Assembly: GCA_023667845.1 (NCBI GenBank)
Contig: JAMPIU010000053.1
Span: 62,001-126,000 of the forward strand
Direction: 5' to 3'
Source: Dehalobacter sp.
Lineage (GTDB): Bacteria; Bacillota; Desulfitobacteriia; Desulfitobacteriales; Syntrophobotulaceae
Length of the DNA: 64,000 bases
Positions within the stretch are counted from its first letter, which is position 1. The number at the start of each line of letters is the position of its first letter. The translations under genes and the position numbers were made by a program. Positions 55,905 to 64,000 of this stretch are shown here, one piece after another. Below the pieces are notes generated by a model. That model was not told the origin of the DNA. It saw only the letters and a list, made by a program, of their open reading frames with translations, and did not search any database.

Positions 55905-57266
55905 ATGGATAAAAGTTTTGAATTCGGTAATAAAAGCATCGGGAAGCTATTATGGCAATTTTCCTGGCCGGCGATTGTCGGTATGTTGGTGAATGCCTTA
56001 TATAATATTGTTGACCGGATTTTTGTGGGCCGTGGCGTCGGTACACTTGCGATTGCTGCAACGACAGTGGCCTTCCCAATTATGCTTCTGTTTATGGCAC
56101 TTGGGATGCTCGTTGGTATTGGTGCAACAGCATTAATCTCCATTCGGCTCGGAGAACAGAAAAAAGAAGAAGCCGAGAAAATTGTAGGTAATGCACTTAC
56201 TCTCTTGATTATGCTTCCGCTCCTTTTTATGGCCTTCTATTTCTCATTTTCTGAACAGCTTTTGGTCTTTTTTGGTGCTAATCAGGAAGTATTGCCCAAT
56301 GCACTTGCTTTTACCAATATTATTGTTGCGGGATCCGTTTTTGGCGCAATCGGTTTTGGCATGAACAATTTTATCAGAGCTGAAGGAAACCCCAGAATTG
56401 CGATGCTGACGCAAATTCTTGGCGCTGTGATTAACGGGGTGTTGAATTACATTTTTATTTTCCATTTGGGATTAGGTATAGCGGGCTCCGCACTTGCAAC
56501 GGTCTCAGGCCAATTCATTACGTCGCTTTGGGTATTGGGCTATTTTCTTCTCGGCCACAGCACACTTAAGCTTCGCCAAAAAAATTTAAAACCGGATTTT
56601 TCGATCTATCTAGTCATATTGTCCATTGGCTTTGCTCCGTTTGCGATGCAACTTGCCAACAGTTTGCAGAATATGCTTCTGAATAAGAGTGTCATGCTTT
56701 ATGGCGGCGACCTGGCGCTGTCTGCCGTCGGCGTCATTATGAGTATTTCAACATTGTTCTTTATGCCGATTATCGGTGTCAGCCAGGGTGCTCAGCCTAT
56801 CATAGGCTTTAACTATGGAGCCGGGCAGTTTGAAAGAGTTAAGGCAGCGTTGAAGAAGGCCATTATCGCGAGCACCTGTATTGCTGTTGTCGGTTATCTG
56901 GTCATACATCTCTGGCCCGAACAAATTATTGGCTTGTTCAGTGACAACGATACGGCGCTTACAGTACTGGCAACTCACGTGATACTGATATTTTTTACCA
57001 TGTTCCCGCTGATTGGTTTTCAAATTATTTGCTCAAGTTACTTTCAGGCAGTCGGCAAACCGCTTCAATCATCTGTTCTGAGCCTTTCCCGGCAGGTACT
57101 GCTCTATATACCGCTTCTTTTGGTCTTGCCTCATTTTTGGGGAATTGAGGGTGTCTGGCGAGCTGCACCGATTGCGGATATCTTATCCGTTCTGATCACA
57201 GCAATGTTGATAACGCTGGAAATAAAACGGCTTAGCAAAAATCAGCCCGCTGTCAGCGTAGGATAA
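55905..57266 (+). CDS. MATE family efflux transporter
   Basis: 453 residues, twelve expected membrane segments. It has the MATE start FGNKSIGKLLWQFSWPAIVGMLVNALYNIVDRIFVGRGVG and NFIRAEGNPRIAMLTQILGA, and a second half-repeat with PIIGVSQGAQPIIGFNYGAGQ. It would export drugs or metabolites in exchange for Na+ or H+. The promoter, two leader hairpins and the GAAGGGG site lie upstream. A very strong terminator follows. Confidence 0.92.
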   Translation: MDKSFEFGNKSIGKLLWQFSWPAIVGMLVNALYNIVDRIFVGRGVGTLAIAATTVAFPIMLLFMALGMLVGIGATALISIRLGEQKKEEAEKIVGNALTLLIMLPLLFMAFYFSFSEQLLVFFGANQEVLPNALAFTNIIVAGSVFGAIGFGMNNFIRAEGNPRIAMLTQILGAVINGVLNYIFIFHLGLGIAGSALATVSGQFITSLWVLGYFLLGHSTLKLRQKNLKPDFSIYLVILSIGFAPFAMQLANSLQNMLLNKSVMLYGGDLALSAVGVIMSISTLFFMPIIGVSQGAQPIIGFNYGAGQFERVKAALKKAIIASTCIAVVGYLVIHLWPEQIIGLFSDNDTALTVLATHVILIFFTMFPLIGFQIICSSYFQAVGKPLQSSVLSLSRQVLLYIPLLLVLPHFWGIEGVWRAAPIADILSVLITAMLITLEIKRLSKNQPAVSVG

Positions 57267-57290
57267 TTCAGGCTGATATAAAACTGATAT

Positions 57291-57345
57291 ATCTAAAATA
57301 CGAACAAGGGCTTCACAACTGTGAAGTCCTTGTTCGTATTTTAGA
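57291..57345. terminator. Very strong convergent terminator
   Basis: 26-bp arms with a single mismatch, ATCTAAAATACGAACAAGG.. / ..CCTTGTTCGTATTTTAGAT, closing on loop AACT. It separates the + strand MATE gene from the - strand lactate permease gene. Confidence 0.85.
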
Positions 57346-57425
57346 TGACCCGTTCTTTCTCAGAGATCGGGACACTGAAGGATCATATTTTAGCATAGAC
57401 TCTTATTTACGATATGATCTCCCGA

Positions 57426-59033
57426 TTACACCAGGAACTTAAGCAAGGCGACCACCACAGCAGCAGTCACTGCTGACATGATGAGCGCAAAAATAAAGGC
57501 AACGCGTATCACTTTGTTTTCTTCACCAAGTTTATCAATAGATGCGGCCGCATTTTGGAGTTTTGCCGGGGAAATTACGCTGGCTAGTCCTCCACCAAAG
57601 GCTAACCCGGCTGTAACGATGATAATACCCTTAAGTCCCCAGTTAAGATTCGTTGCTGTTGACATGGTATATTTCGCAAACATCGCAATCGTCGAAGCTT
57701 CACTTCCGGTAATGAATCCTCCGAATAACCCAATAAAGCTTACAATAGCTCCGTAGGCTCCATGAAAAGCCTGCGCGGAATAGTCTGCGAGTACTTTCAC
57801 CATACTTGGGCACAGTGTTTTCGGCATTGCGGCATTGAGATTGGAAGCCATATTAAATCCAGACATATTCATGACTTCACCGATCGCAAAGAAGATCGCT
57901 GCTGAGAAAACAGGTTTTGGTGCCCTTCGCCACCAAACTTTTATTGAATCTCTAATTTGGGCGGCTTTCGGGCGCATAATCGGAATCGAAATCAAGATGC
58001 TGACCAGAATCCAGGTGTAGGCATTCCATAAAGCTCTGGTTGCTATCGGCTTGCCGTCTGCAGATAAGCCCGGAATGCTGAGCGTCAGTGTCCGGTATAA
58101 ATAATCGAATGATTCCTTCGGCAGGTTCAGCGCCAGAATCAGAACGATCAAAAGCAGCCAGGGCATAATGGCTTTCCACAAAGGATATTCTTTTTCATAG
58201 GCAAGTTCTTCCGGCGTCAGCCGGCTTCGATCAATAATTTTTTTACCCGTCAGCTTAAGATACAGGATCATTACAAGAATGACTGCAAAACCACTTAAGA
58301 CTCCTGTGAGGACAACCAGATTGTCATAATGATTGGTAAAATAAGCGACAATCGAAATGGTAATGCCCGTAACCAATACCGGGACAATCCCTTCTTTGAC
58401 GGCTTTCCACTTTCCGACAATCCAAAGCATCGAAAAGCCAATCAAGGTGGATACAAACGGCAAAAACATAAAGAAGATACTTCCGGCCTGAGAAAGGGTA
58501 ATTTCATTGCCTTTTCCCAAAAAGCTGTTCGCAATATCCACAAATACCACGATCGGGGCACCGAGTAAGGCATACGTACACAGGGCGTCATATCCGATCG
58601 CAGGCAAAGCTATGGCCACATACGTAGAGTACCCCATCGCAATCAAGATAGGCGGCAGAAGAGATACGGGAGTTGCCCCGACGGCAACCATCAGCGTTCC
58701 AAATCCAATGTTGATCATCATGATCTGAACGGCTCTGTTTTCACTGGCTAAGGTCTTAATAAATATAATAATTCGTTTTAAAGCCCCCGTCTTTTCCATA
58801 TAGGCCATTTGAAGTAGTGACGTGGCTACGATCAGTGAAACTGAAAAAGATTTAATCAGACCGGCCAGGGTTGAGCGGACAATGACTTCTCCCGACGTCT
58901 GGAAAAACAAAAACGCCACAAGAGAAACAGCAAGCCAACCCACAATTCCACTGGTATGGGCTGGCTTTTTAAACACAATAAGCATAACAACAATGACTAC
59001 TATTGGCAGCAGTGCAAGCAGTAGTGACAACAT
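57426..59033 (-). CDS. lctP: L-lactate permease
   Basis: 535 residues, mainly hydrophobic with twelve or more membrane segments. Family blocks seen are FQTSGEVIVRSTLAGLIKSFS, ILIAMGYSTYVAIALPAIGYDA, TGSEASTIAMFAKY and ISPAKLQNAAASI. It takes up L-lactate with protons. The ATG at 59033 (MLSLLLALLP) follows a GGATGGGAGAGA site, while the frame from 59051 has none. No lactate dehydrogenase genes lie nearby. With PFOR, lactate would feed acetyl-CoA metabolism. Confidence 0.93.
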   Translation of the reverse strand: MLSLLLALLPIVVIVVMLIVFKKPAHTSGIVGWLAVSLVAFLFFQTSGEVIVRSTLAGLIKSFSVSLIVATSLLQMAYMEKTGALKRIIIFIKTLASENRAVQIMMINIGFGTLMVAVGATPVSLLPPILIAMGYSTYVAIALPAIGYDALCTYALLGAPIVVFVDIANSFLGKGNEITLSQAGSIFFMFLPFVSTLIGFSMLWIVGKWKAVKEGIVPVLVTGITISIVAYFTNHYDNLVVLTGVLSGFAVILVMILYLKLTGKKIIDRSRLTPEELAYEKEYPLWKAIMPWLLLIVLILALNLPKESFDYLYRTLTLSIPGLSADGKPIATRALWNAYTWILVSILISIPIMRPKAAQIRDSIKVWWRRAPKPVFSAAIFFAIGEVMNMSGFNMASNLNAAMPKTLCPSMVKVLADYSAQAFHGAYGAIVSFIGLFGGFITGSEASTIAMFAKYTMSTATNLNWGLKGIIIVTAGLAFGGGLASVISPAKLQNAAASIDKLGEENKVIRVAFIFALIMSAVTAAVVVALLKFLV

Positions 59034-59165
59034 TCTCTCCCATCCTTCCATTCTACAAGTATATTTTTTTATTACTACCTACTTATAATATATGATTATG
59101 TTCAAAAAAAAAAGAACTTTTTTTGCTTTTTACTTTTTGCGTTTTATGTTTCAGACCAACAGAAA

Positions 59166-59193
59166 GGCCCGCTTTTCACATGAAAAACGAGCC
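59166..59193 (-). terminator. Terminator of the fibronectin-like gene
   Basis: GGCTCGTTTTTCA / TGAAAAGCGGGCC-type hairpin on the - strand, imperfect, followed by TTTCTGTTGG. Confidence 0.55.
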
Positions 59194-59213
59194 AAAACTG
59201 AAGATTTTCTCAG

Positions 59214-60482
59214 CTAAGGGATCCTGACATATTGCGCGGGACCCGGAACAATGATCCATCCATCGTAAATGATACTGATACTGAAATAGTAGTACTCACC
59301 GGAAACTAAATTACCCTGGATATCACCCTGATAATAAGTGTCAGCGTTGATTGTCACTGAAGTCCTGTTCCGGTCGGTAATCCACTCCAGATAACCGTCA
59401 TTTGGATATTTTGGGTTAGGATTACTCTTTGAAATGACCACTTTGTAGCCTTCAAAATTCGCTGCTTCCGAAGCTGGCCAGCTTAAAATCAAATTACTGC
59501 CGCTGGCTGTTGCCGATATGGCAATCGGATCCAGGCTCTGTTGGACACTTTCCTTCTCAGCTAGTGGATCGTATCCATCGGCCGGATACGTGACACGGAC
59601 GGCATTTCCGGCAACCTTGCCATCGCTGTATAAAGCCGTCACACTAACGTAATACGCCTGTCCGGGAGTCAGATAACTGCCAAAGTCTCCGCCGTGATAC
59701 GCTGTGCTGTTGTCGATTACCCATCGGCTGGTGCTTTGATTGGTAATGTAGGTCAAATAACCGCTACTGGGATAGGCCGGCCTGGAATTATTTTTGGAAA
59801 TAACGACCTTATAGCCCTGGAAGCTTTCACTGTAAATCGGATTCCATTTGACAATGAGCCGGTTGTCGTCCGTAGAAACGGTTACCTGAGGCGCCTTTGA
59901 AGAGGGAGATACAGCCGGTTTGACAGCAGGTTTTGTTTCTGTAGCCGGTGTTTCCTTGGTGGGTTGCGTTGTTTCGGTTGGCGTTGCGATAGCTTCCTTG
60001 GCAGGTTCCGGTGAAGAGACAGCCGTACCGACCGGATATGTCAGTTGCAGACTGTCACCCGGAACGGTCTTATCCGAATAAAGCACCGTAATGCTAAAAT
60101 AGTATTTTTCACCAGGGACAAGTTTCTCGCCAAAGTCTCCGTTTTTATAAGCTTCACTGTTATTGATCACCGCACTGGTCGTGGTCCTGTCGGTAATGTA
60201 GTATAAATACCCGTCGTCAGGATACTTCGGATTCGGGTTGCTCTTTGAAATCACCACTTTATAGCCGGAAAATTTAGGATGATCAACCTGATCCCAATGT
60301 AAGATAAGTTTATCGCCGGAAATCTCCCCGTTCACTGCCACAGCAACATAAGGAGTTTTATCTTCGCCTATTTTTAATCCGGGCCAGGAAGCATTTTGCG
60401 CATAACCATAGGTGACTATGCCTAAACAAAAAATGACTGCACATATCGCGATTGCAATATTTCTGGATAAACGAGGTTTCAT
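59214..60482 (-). CDS. Secreted protein with three fibronectin type III-like repeats
   Basis: 422 residues. The signal peptide IAIAICAVIFCLGIVTYGYA is followed by three related repeats of about 90 residues. Each has the core (F/S)-x-GYKVVISK, then YP-x-x-GYL-x-x-ITD/N and a (G/Q)D(F/I)xxxLxxGxxYYxS(I/V) end. A Thr/Pro/Glu-rich linker lies between repeats 1 and 2 (about 155-200). No catalytic motif. Start at 60482 after AAAGGAG. Likely a surface or secreted binding protein. Confidence 0.85.
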   Translation of the reverse strand: MKPRLSRNIAIAICAVIFCLGIVTYGYAQNASWPGLKIGEDKTPYVAVAVNGEISGDKLILHWDQVDHPKFSGYKVVISKSNPNPKYPDDGYLYYITDRTTTSAVINNSEAYKNGDFGEKLVPGEKYYFSITVLYSDKTVPGDSLQLTYPVGTAVSSPEPAKEAIATPTETTQPTKETPATETKPAVKPAVSPSSKAPQVTVSTDDNRLIVKWNPIYSESFQGYKVVISKNNSRPAYPSSGYLTYITNQSTSRWVIDNSTAYHGGDFGSYLTPGQAYYVSVTALYSDGKVAGNAVRVTYPADGYDPLAEKESVQQSLDPIAISATASGSNLILSWPASEAANFEGYKVVISKSNPNPKYPNDGYLEWITDRNRTSVTINADTYYQGDIQGNLVSGEYYYFSISIIYDGWIIVPGPAQYVRIP

Positions 60483-60768
60483 GGTCTTTTCTCCTTTCAT
60501 ACCACCGTTTGCATACGAGTAACTTACTCTCAACTAAAAATAACGTAAAGAAATAAGATCAACTATGTAAAATCTATAATTCTACAGTATTAATTTAATT
60601 CCTTTTTCTTCCTTAATATTTAGGAATTAAGTCCCATCAAATTAGGAAATATGGATTTGCACAATCCCACATGTATAGTTTGATACGATGGAGAGGAGTA
60701 TGTCATTTAATGTCGAATCATTGATTCTAAATAAACTTAATTAATTTTTCCAAAGGAGAGGAGGGAAT
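60483..60768. other. Divergent intergenic region
   Basis: 286 bp between the fibronectin-like gene (-) and the diguanylate cyclase gene (+). AT-rich. A possible -35 TTGCAC at 60657 with a weak -10. No repeat or RNA recognised. Confidence 0.3.
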
Positions 60769-62175
60769 ATGATGAAAGAACCGGTTGAGTTGATTCAATC
60801 AAATCAAACATTTTTAATTAGACGTACCTTAGAATATGCAAAAATGCATAATTATACAAAATATACCTCTACTCTGGAAGAAGCTTGGCGTACATCAATT
60901 AACGGGTTATCCGAAGCTTTAATCTCAGTTCTCAAGTCCTGTGAATTTATACCTGAATTAAATGTGGATGAAGATTATGCAAATGATCCAATTGGTTCTT
61001 TTGGGATACTTGAGGCACAGCTTCATCGTAAACGTGGAGTTACCCTGGAGATGTTTTTAGGATTGATGAAATATTATCGTCAATCATATCTCGATCTGAT
61101 AATAGAAACCTATAGGAAAAAAAATATAGATTGTGATTACTTTTTATTGTTTATTAATCGGTTTTTTGATCGCGTAGAATTAGCTTTTTGCAGTGAGTGG
61201 ATTAACGAGAAGAAGGAAGTACTTACGTTAAGTCTTCAAAATACGAATCGTATGATGACGAATGAAAAAAATAAATATTTAACAATATTTGAAAGTATTC
61301 CAACTCCTTCGATCATTTTGGATAGTAATAATATGATTGACAATATGAACAATGCAGCTAAAGAGTTCCTCAAGTCTGCAGGAATTGATGGGACATCTTA
61401 TTATTCCAATGAAAGACATGAAATATATTTAGTACATGTATTACCTTGGCTTGCAGAAGAATTTACTGCTTTTATCAACGGAAATGATATTGAAGTATCC
61501 ATTGAAAAGAATTTGATGATGCTCGAATTAGGAACCAGGAATCTGGTTATAAACTTTCACCGCATGCTGGACGTAAGTGAAAAATATAAAGGTACAGTGA
61601 TCATATTTACGGATTTAACATATAGAAAACAAATTGAGGACAGGTTAAAATTTATCAGTTTTCACGATGATCTTACAGGATTATACAACAGAGCATTCTT
61701 TAATGAAGAATTGTTAAGACTGTGTTCAGGCAGGTCTAATCCAGTAGCGATTATAGAATGTGATGTTGACGGGCTTAAAGTGGTAAACGATACTTTGGGA
61801 CATCATGCCGGAGATTTGCTTATTACTTCCACTGCTTCAATACTTCGTCGTTCTGTCCGAGAAAACGACGTTGCTGCCCGGGTAGGTGGTGATGAATTTG
61901 CAATTGTTTTACCAAATTGCTCATCTGGCTCATTAAAAGAGGTCTGTCAGAGAATCGAATTTGAACTCGAAAAACATAACAAAGAAAACTCTTATTTGCC
62001 TGTGAGTTTTTCCATTGGTGCTGCATTAGGGGATGCTTATAATGGCAGCTTAGACCACATTTATAGGAATGCCGATAATGAAATGTATAAAAATAAACAA
62101 GAAAAGCGAGAGCAATACAAGCTTTGGTTCAACTCGTTATATGCTGAGTATGGGGATAAACTATTTAATAACTAA
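60769..62175 (+). CDS. Diguanylate cyclase with RsbR-like N-terminal and PAS-like domains
   Basis: 468 residues. An N-terminal helical domain (RsbRD_N-like, about 1-150) with the W-x3-I and FLGLMKYYRQ pattern is followed by a PAS-like domain (FESIPTPSIILDSNNMI to IIFTDLTYRKQ, about 165-285) and a GGDEF domain: FHDDLTGLYNR near 298 and the intact active site VGGDEF at 372-377. The RxxD inhibition site is present five residues ahead (REND). It should make c-di-GMP with product inhibition. GGAGGG precedes the ATG. The signal sensed is unknown. Confidence 0.88.
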   Translation: MMKEPVELIQSNQTFLIRRTLEYAKMHNYTKYTSTLEEAWRTSINGLSEALISVLKSCEFIPELNVDEDYANDPIGSFGILEAQLHRKRGVTLEMFLGLMKYYRQSYLDLIIETYRKKNIDCDYFLLFINRFFDRVELAFCSEWINEKKEVLTLSLQNTNRMMTNEKNKYLTIFESIPTPSIILDSNNMIDNMNNAAKEFLKSAGIDGTSYYSNERHEIYLVHVLPWLAEEFTAFINGNDIEVSIEKNLMMLELGTRNLVINFHRMLDVSEKYKGTVIIFTDLTYRKQIEDRLKFISFHDDLTGLYNRAFFNEELLRLCSGRSNPVAIIECDVDGLKVVNDTLGHHAGDLLITSTASILRRSVRENDVAARVGGDEFAIVLPNCSSGSLKEVCQRIEFELEKHNKENSYLPVSFSIGAALGDAYNGSLDHIYRNADNEMYKNKQEKREQYKLWFNSLYAEYGDKLFNN

Positions 62176-62216
62176 TTTACTTTGCCGCCAGGCCATGGAT
62201 GACAGCAGGAGCGGCC

Positions 62217-62305
62217 GCCCGTTCAAATCCCACCTTCTTCTTTATTAAAATAAGCTTCATCTTGCGATGAAGCTTTATCTTCAGTGGCGGAGAAGGTGGG
62301 ATTCG
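62217..62305. repeat. tRNA-Ser 3'-end duplication, unit A
   Basis: An 89-bp unit of a tandem pair with period 160 bp (unit B 62377-62465). It holds GCCCGTTCAAATCCCACCTTCTT, a terminator stem AAGCTTCATC / GATGAAGCTT and a tRNA 3' end (GGCGGAGAAGGTGGGATTCG). The arms GAAGGTGGGATTCG and CGAATCCCACCTTC around 62291-62396 are inverted. Confidence 0.7.
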
Positions 62306-62376
62306 CTCCGCTCGCCTTCGGCTCGCTTTCACGCCGGGGTGGGAAAACCCTCCCATGGGTCGGCTTTTCTTCATCC

Positions 62377-62465
62377 GCCCGTTCGAATCCCACCTTCTTA
62401 TTAATATAAGCTTCATCTTACGATGAAGCTTTATCTTCAGTGGCGGAGAAGGTGGGATTCGAACC
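62377..62465. repeat. tRNA-Ser 3'-end duplication, unit B
   Basis: Same block as unit A, with a few base changes (TTACGATGAAG in place of TTGCGATGAAG). Unit B runs into the tRNA-Ser(CGA) body at 62441-62501, so it is the parental copy. Confidence 0.7.
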
Positions 62466-62501
62466 CACGTGCCCTCGCGGACAACCGCATTTCGAGTGCA
62501 A
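62441..62501 (-). pseudogene. tRNA-Ser (CGA) 3' fragment
   Basis: On the - strand: anticodon loop CTCGAAA, 3' anticodon strand TGCGG, variable arm, T-arm GGGTTCGAATCCC, acceptor 3' strand TTCTCC and CCA. The D-arm and 5' acceptor strand are missing and are replaced by unrelated DNA. The 5' anticodon strand TTGCA still pairs through G-T, as expected for an att site. The intact tRNA should be at the other end of the element, outside the window. Confidence 0.82.
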
Positions 62502-62710
62502 CTATAAAAGTCGAAAATAGTGGAAGTTAGCAGTAAATACCTGTAGATAAAAATCGCCAAAAACCTTATGGAATCAGGGTCACCGAGAATTTTTCCCGTG
62601 TTTACAAGGAAAGCTGAGCATGGCAAAAAACCAACGAAAAATTGAATCAAAACCTGTTTTTGGATAGAACTCGGATAGAACTAGAAAAATTTATCATTGT
62701 TAACACAAAG

Positions 62711-62764
62711 ATTTGCTTTCACTCGCTTGCCGTTGACAAATTTGAGAAAGTGAGTGAAGCAAAT
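62711..62764 (+). promoter_or_regulatory. Inverted repeat over the HTH gene start
   Basis: ATTTGCTTTCACTC (62711-62724) and GTGAGTGAAGCAAAT (62750-62764) are inverted copies. The second arm includes the first two bases of the ATG at 62763 and its ribosome site region. It could be an operator or an RNA stem that hides the start. Confidence 0.5.
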
Positions 62765-63341
62765 GAATTTTAACGAATATTGTTCTTCAGTAATTGATCG
62801 TTATCCCGAATATGTCACGCAAAAAGAAATGTGCGCTATCTTGGGTATTTGCACATCCACTGCTTACTCCATTCAGAAAAAAGGCATGATTCCATTTGAA
62901 TATATAAACACATCAGAAGGAAGAAGACAACGGATAAAGATTACCGACATCCTGCGATACCAATACAAAACGCTGTGCTTCGCTGAATCAGAAAATGTGT
63001 TTATTGAAGGTTTGCGCCGTTATTACCAAAAGCAATTGCGTAAATTCTCTAAACTGCTTTTGGTTTCAGATGTAATGCGTTTTACCGGATATTCAAAAAC
63101 AGCAGTAAACAATTGGATACTGCGCAATGAATTGAAGCCTCTAAGCTTCAAAAACAAGCGAATACAATCATTTCGTAGAGGTAAGGGGTCCGTTATAACA
63201 AAAGATACTTTCCTTGATTTTTTAACCGGCCCGTATTATAGGAACATAACAAGGAAATCAGACGTGCATAAAGAGCAAGCCAGACAATATGAGCAACTCT
63301 TTGACACTTTCAGGTCAAAGCGAGGTGCTGTGAGTGTCTGA
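62763..63341 (+). CDS. HTH protein with two excisionase-like domains (copy 1)
   Basis: 192 residues. Two MerR/excisionase-like HTH stretches: VTQKEMCAILGICTSTAYSIQKKGMIPFEYI (about 18-48) and KLLLVSDVMRFTGYSKTAVNNWILRNELKPL (about 97-127). The opening YCSSVIDRYPEYVTQKEMC resembles that of the next protein. I start it at the ATG at 62763. The stop overlaps the next start by 8 bp. A DNA-binding or excisionase role for the second element is inferred. Confidence 0.7.
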   Translation: MNFNEYCSSVIDRYPEYVTQKEMCAILGICTSTAYSIQKKGMIPFEYINTSEGRRQRIKITDILRYQYKTLCFAESENVFIEGLRRYYQKQLRKFSKLLLVSDVMRFTGYSKTAVNNWILRNELKPLSFKNKRIQSFRRGKGSVITKDTFLDFLTGPYYRNITRKSDVHKEQARQYEQLFDTFRSKRGAVSV

Positions 63342-63882
63342 CTATAGCTTTCTAATAGATAGGTATCCCGAATTTATAACGAAAGATCAATTCTATAAGA
63401 TATGCCATATTAGCAAAAATACAGCGCGTCATTATCTAGAAAATGGCTTTATCCCTTGCATTGATTCTGGCAAAAAGACACGCAGATATAAAATTGCGTT
63501 GAAAGATATTATTTTATTTTTAGAAGATAGAGACAAAAATCCTGAAAAATACTATCTGCCGAATCATTATAACAATCCTTTTTTACCAAGCGAAATTAGG
63601 CAGTATAAGGCCAAACCACGGCCTGATACTTATAAATATGCTTATAAGCTAAAAGGCTTAAAAGAGGTCAAAGATTATCAGAAATATCTTGAACAGCAAT
63701 TTGCAGATTATCCAGATATGATGACCAGTTTACAAATACAGCAAGTTACGGGACATTTAATAAGTACAATAGTTTCATGGTGTAAATCTGGAAAGGTAAA
63801 ATGTATCAGGCACCATAACGCTAACCTTCTACAAAAAAAAAGCGTTATCAGCTATCTGTTCAATCAAGAACAACAACAATAA
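63334..63882 (+). CDS. HTH protein with two excisionase-like domains (copy 2)
   Basis: 182 residues, beginning with GTG inside the end of copy 1. It has the same layout: FITKDQFYKICHISKNTARHYLENGFIPCI (about 14-44) and MTSLQIQQVTGHLISTIVSWCKSGKVKCI (about 128-158). DRYPEF at residues 8-13 matches DRYPEY in copy 1. The two are diverged duplicates and are translationally coupled. They may act as a heterodimer. Confidence 0.7.
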   Translation: MSDYSFLIDRYPEFITKDQFYKICHISKNTARHYLENGFIPCIDSGKKTRRYKIALKDIILFLEDRDKNPEKYYLPNHYNNPFLPSEIRQYKAKPRPDTYKYAYKLKGLKEVKDYQKYLEQQFADYPDMMTSLQIQQVTGHLISTIVSWCKSGKVKCIRHHNANLLQKKSVISYLFNQEQQQ

Positions 63883-63889
63883 TGACTCA

Positions 63890-63932
63890 AAAAGGCCGTT
63901 TGCTTTTTCCCATATTAAACAGACGGCCTTTT
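63890..63932 (+). terminator. Terminator of the HTH pair
   Basis: AAAGGCCGT / ACGGCCTTT hairpin with a 25-nt loop, followed by TGG and a T-run at 63939-63949. Confidence 0.7.
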
Positions 63933-64000
63933 GGTGTCTCTTTTTTTATATATCATTTCACTGGATTAATGGAAATAAATTCATATAAGTAATATAATCA

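Larger units (their letters stand above)
62495..64000. mobile_element. Left end of a second tRNA-Ser-integrated element (partial)
   Basis: Starts within the anticodon arm of the tRNA-Ser(CGA) fragment and runs past the window end. The visible content is two HTH genes and an AT-rich leader. An integrase and an intact tRNA-Ser(CGA) are expected to the right. Confidence 0.65.

Noticed and set aside
62177-62650. Open frame of 157 codons on - strand
   Set aside because: Translates the duplicated tRNA ends (repeated RIPPSPPLKIKLH in both units), so it is not a protein.

Overview
The window looks like the chromosome of an anaerobic, Gram-positive, probably spore-lineage clostridium of the Peptococcaceae / Desulfitobacterium-Dehalobacter type. 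This placement is an inference. It rests on a clostridial acetyl-CoA (Wood-Ljungdahl) gene cluster, a single-chain pyruvate:ferredoxin oxidoreductase, a Bacillus-like order of housekeeping genes that includes csfB/Gin and bofA, and a large SRP RNA beside dnaX.

Region 1 (1-16.5 kb, + strand) is a C1 / acetyl-CoA island: fchA, folD, an MtrH/AcsE-like methyltransferase, an amidohydrolase, cooS/acsA, two cooC-type ATPases, acsD, acsC, acsE, acsB, the corrinoid activator acsV, a CooT-like nickel protein and a DUF3786 protein. Together they encode methenyl- and methylene-THF conversion, methyl transfer to the corrinoid iron-sulfur protein, CO dehydrogenase and acetyl-CoA synthase, plus nickel insertion and corrinoid repair. 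The first cooC appears to start at an AUA codon. A lone corrinoid protein gene lies convergently behind the island.

Region 2 (17.5-33.3 kb, mostly - strand) is a housekeeping block in Bacillus-like order: tatD, metG, abrB (divergent), rsmI, yabA, ricT, holB, a PLP decarboxylase and csfB. It is followed by PFOR and then bofA, recR, ybaB, dnaX, the SRP RNA and a tRNA-Ser 3' remnant. A dispersed repeat of about 130 bp occurs here and again at 47.4 kb.

Region 3 (33.35-41.96 kb) is an AT-rich integrated element of about 8.6 kb. It is bounded by an identical 88-bp direct repeat of tRNA-Ser(GGA). It carries a tyrosine integrase, an HTH regulator, a P-loop replication-type ATPase followed by a cluster of AGACC/GGTCT motifs (possible origin), a serine resolvase and small membrane or unknown proteins.

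Region 4 (42-62 kb) is envelope and accessory content: a HlyD / double-ATPase / ABC-2 efflux operon ending in its own TetR gene, a lipoprotein, a CotH-DUF4956-VTC module, a CapA-like protein, an ammonium transporter, a lytic transglycosylase-like protein, two XRE regulators, a MATE transporter with a structured leader, an L-lactate permease, a three-repeat fibronectin-like secreted protein and a diguanylate cyclase.

Region 5 (62.2 kb to the end) is the left edge of a second integrated element. Its junction lies in the anticodon arm of a tRNA-Ser(CGA), beside a 160-bp-period tandem duplication of tRNA 3' ends. Two related HTH proteins are visible before the window ends.
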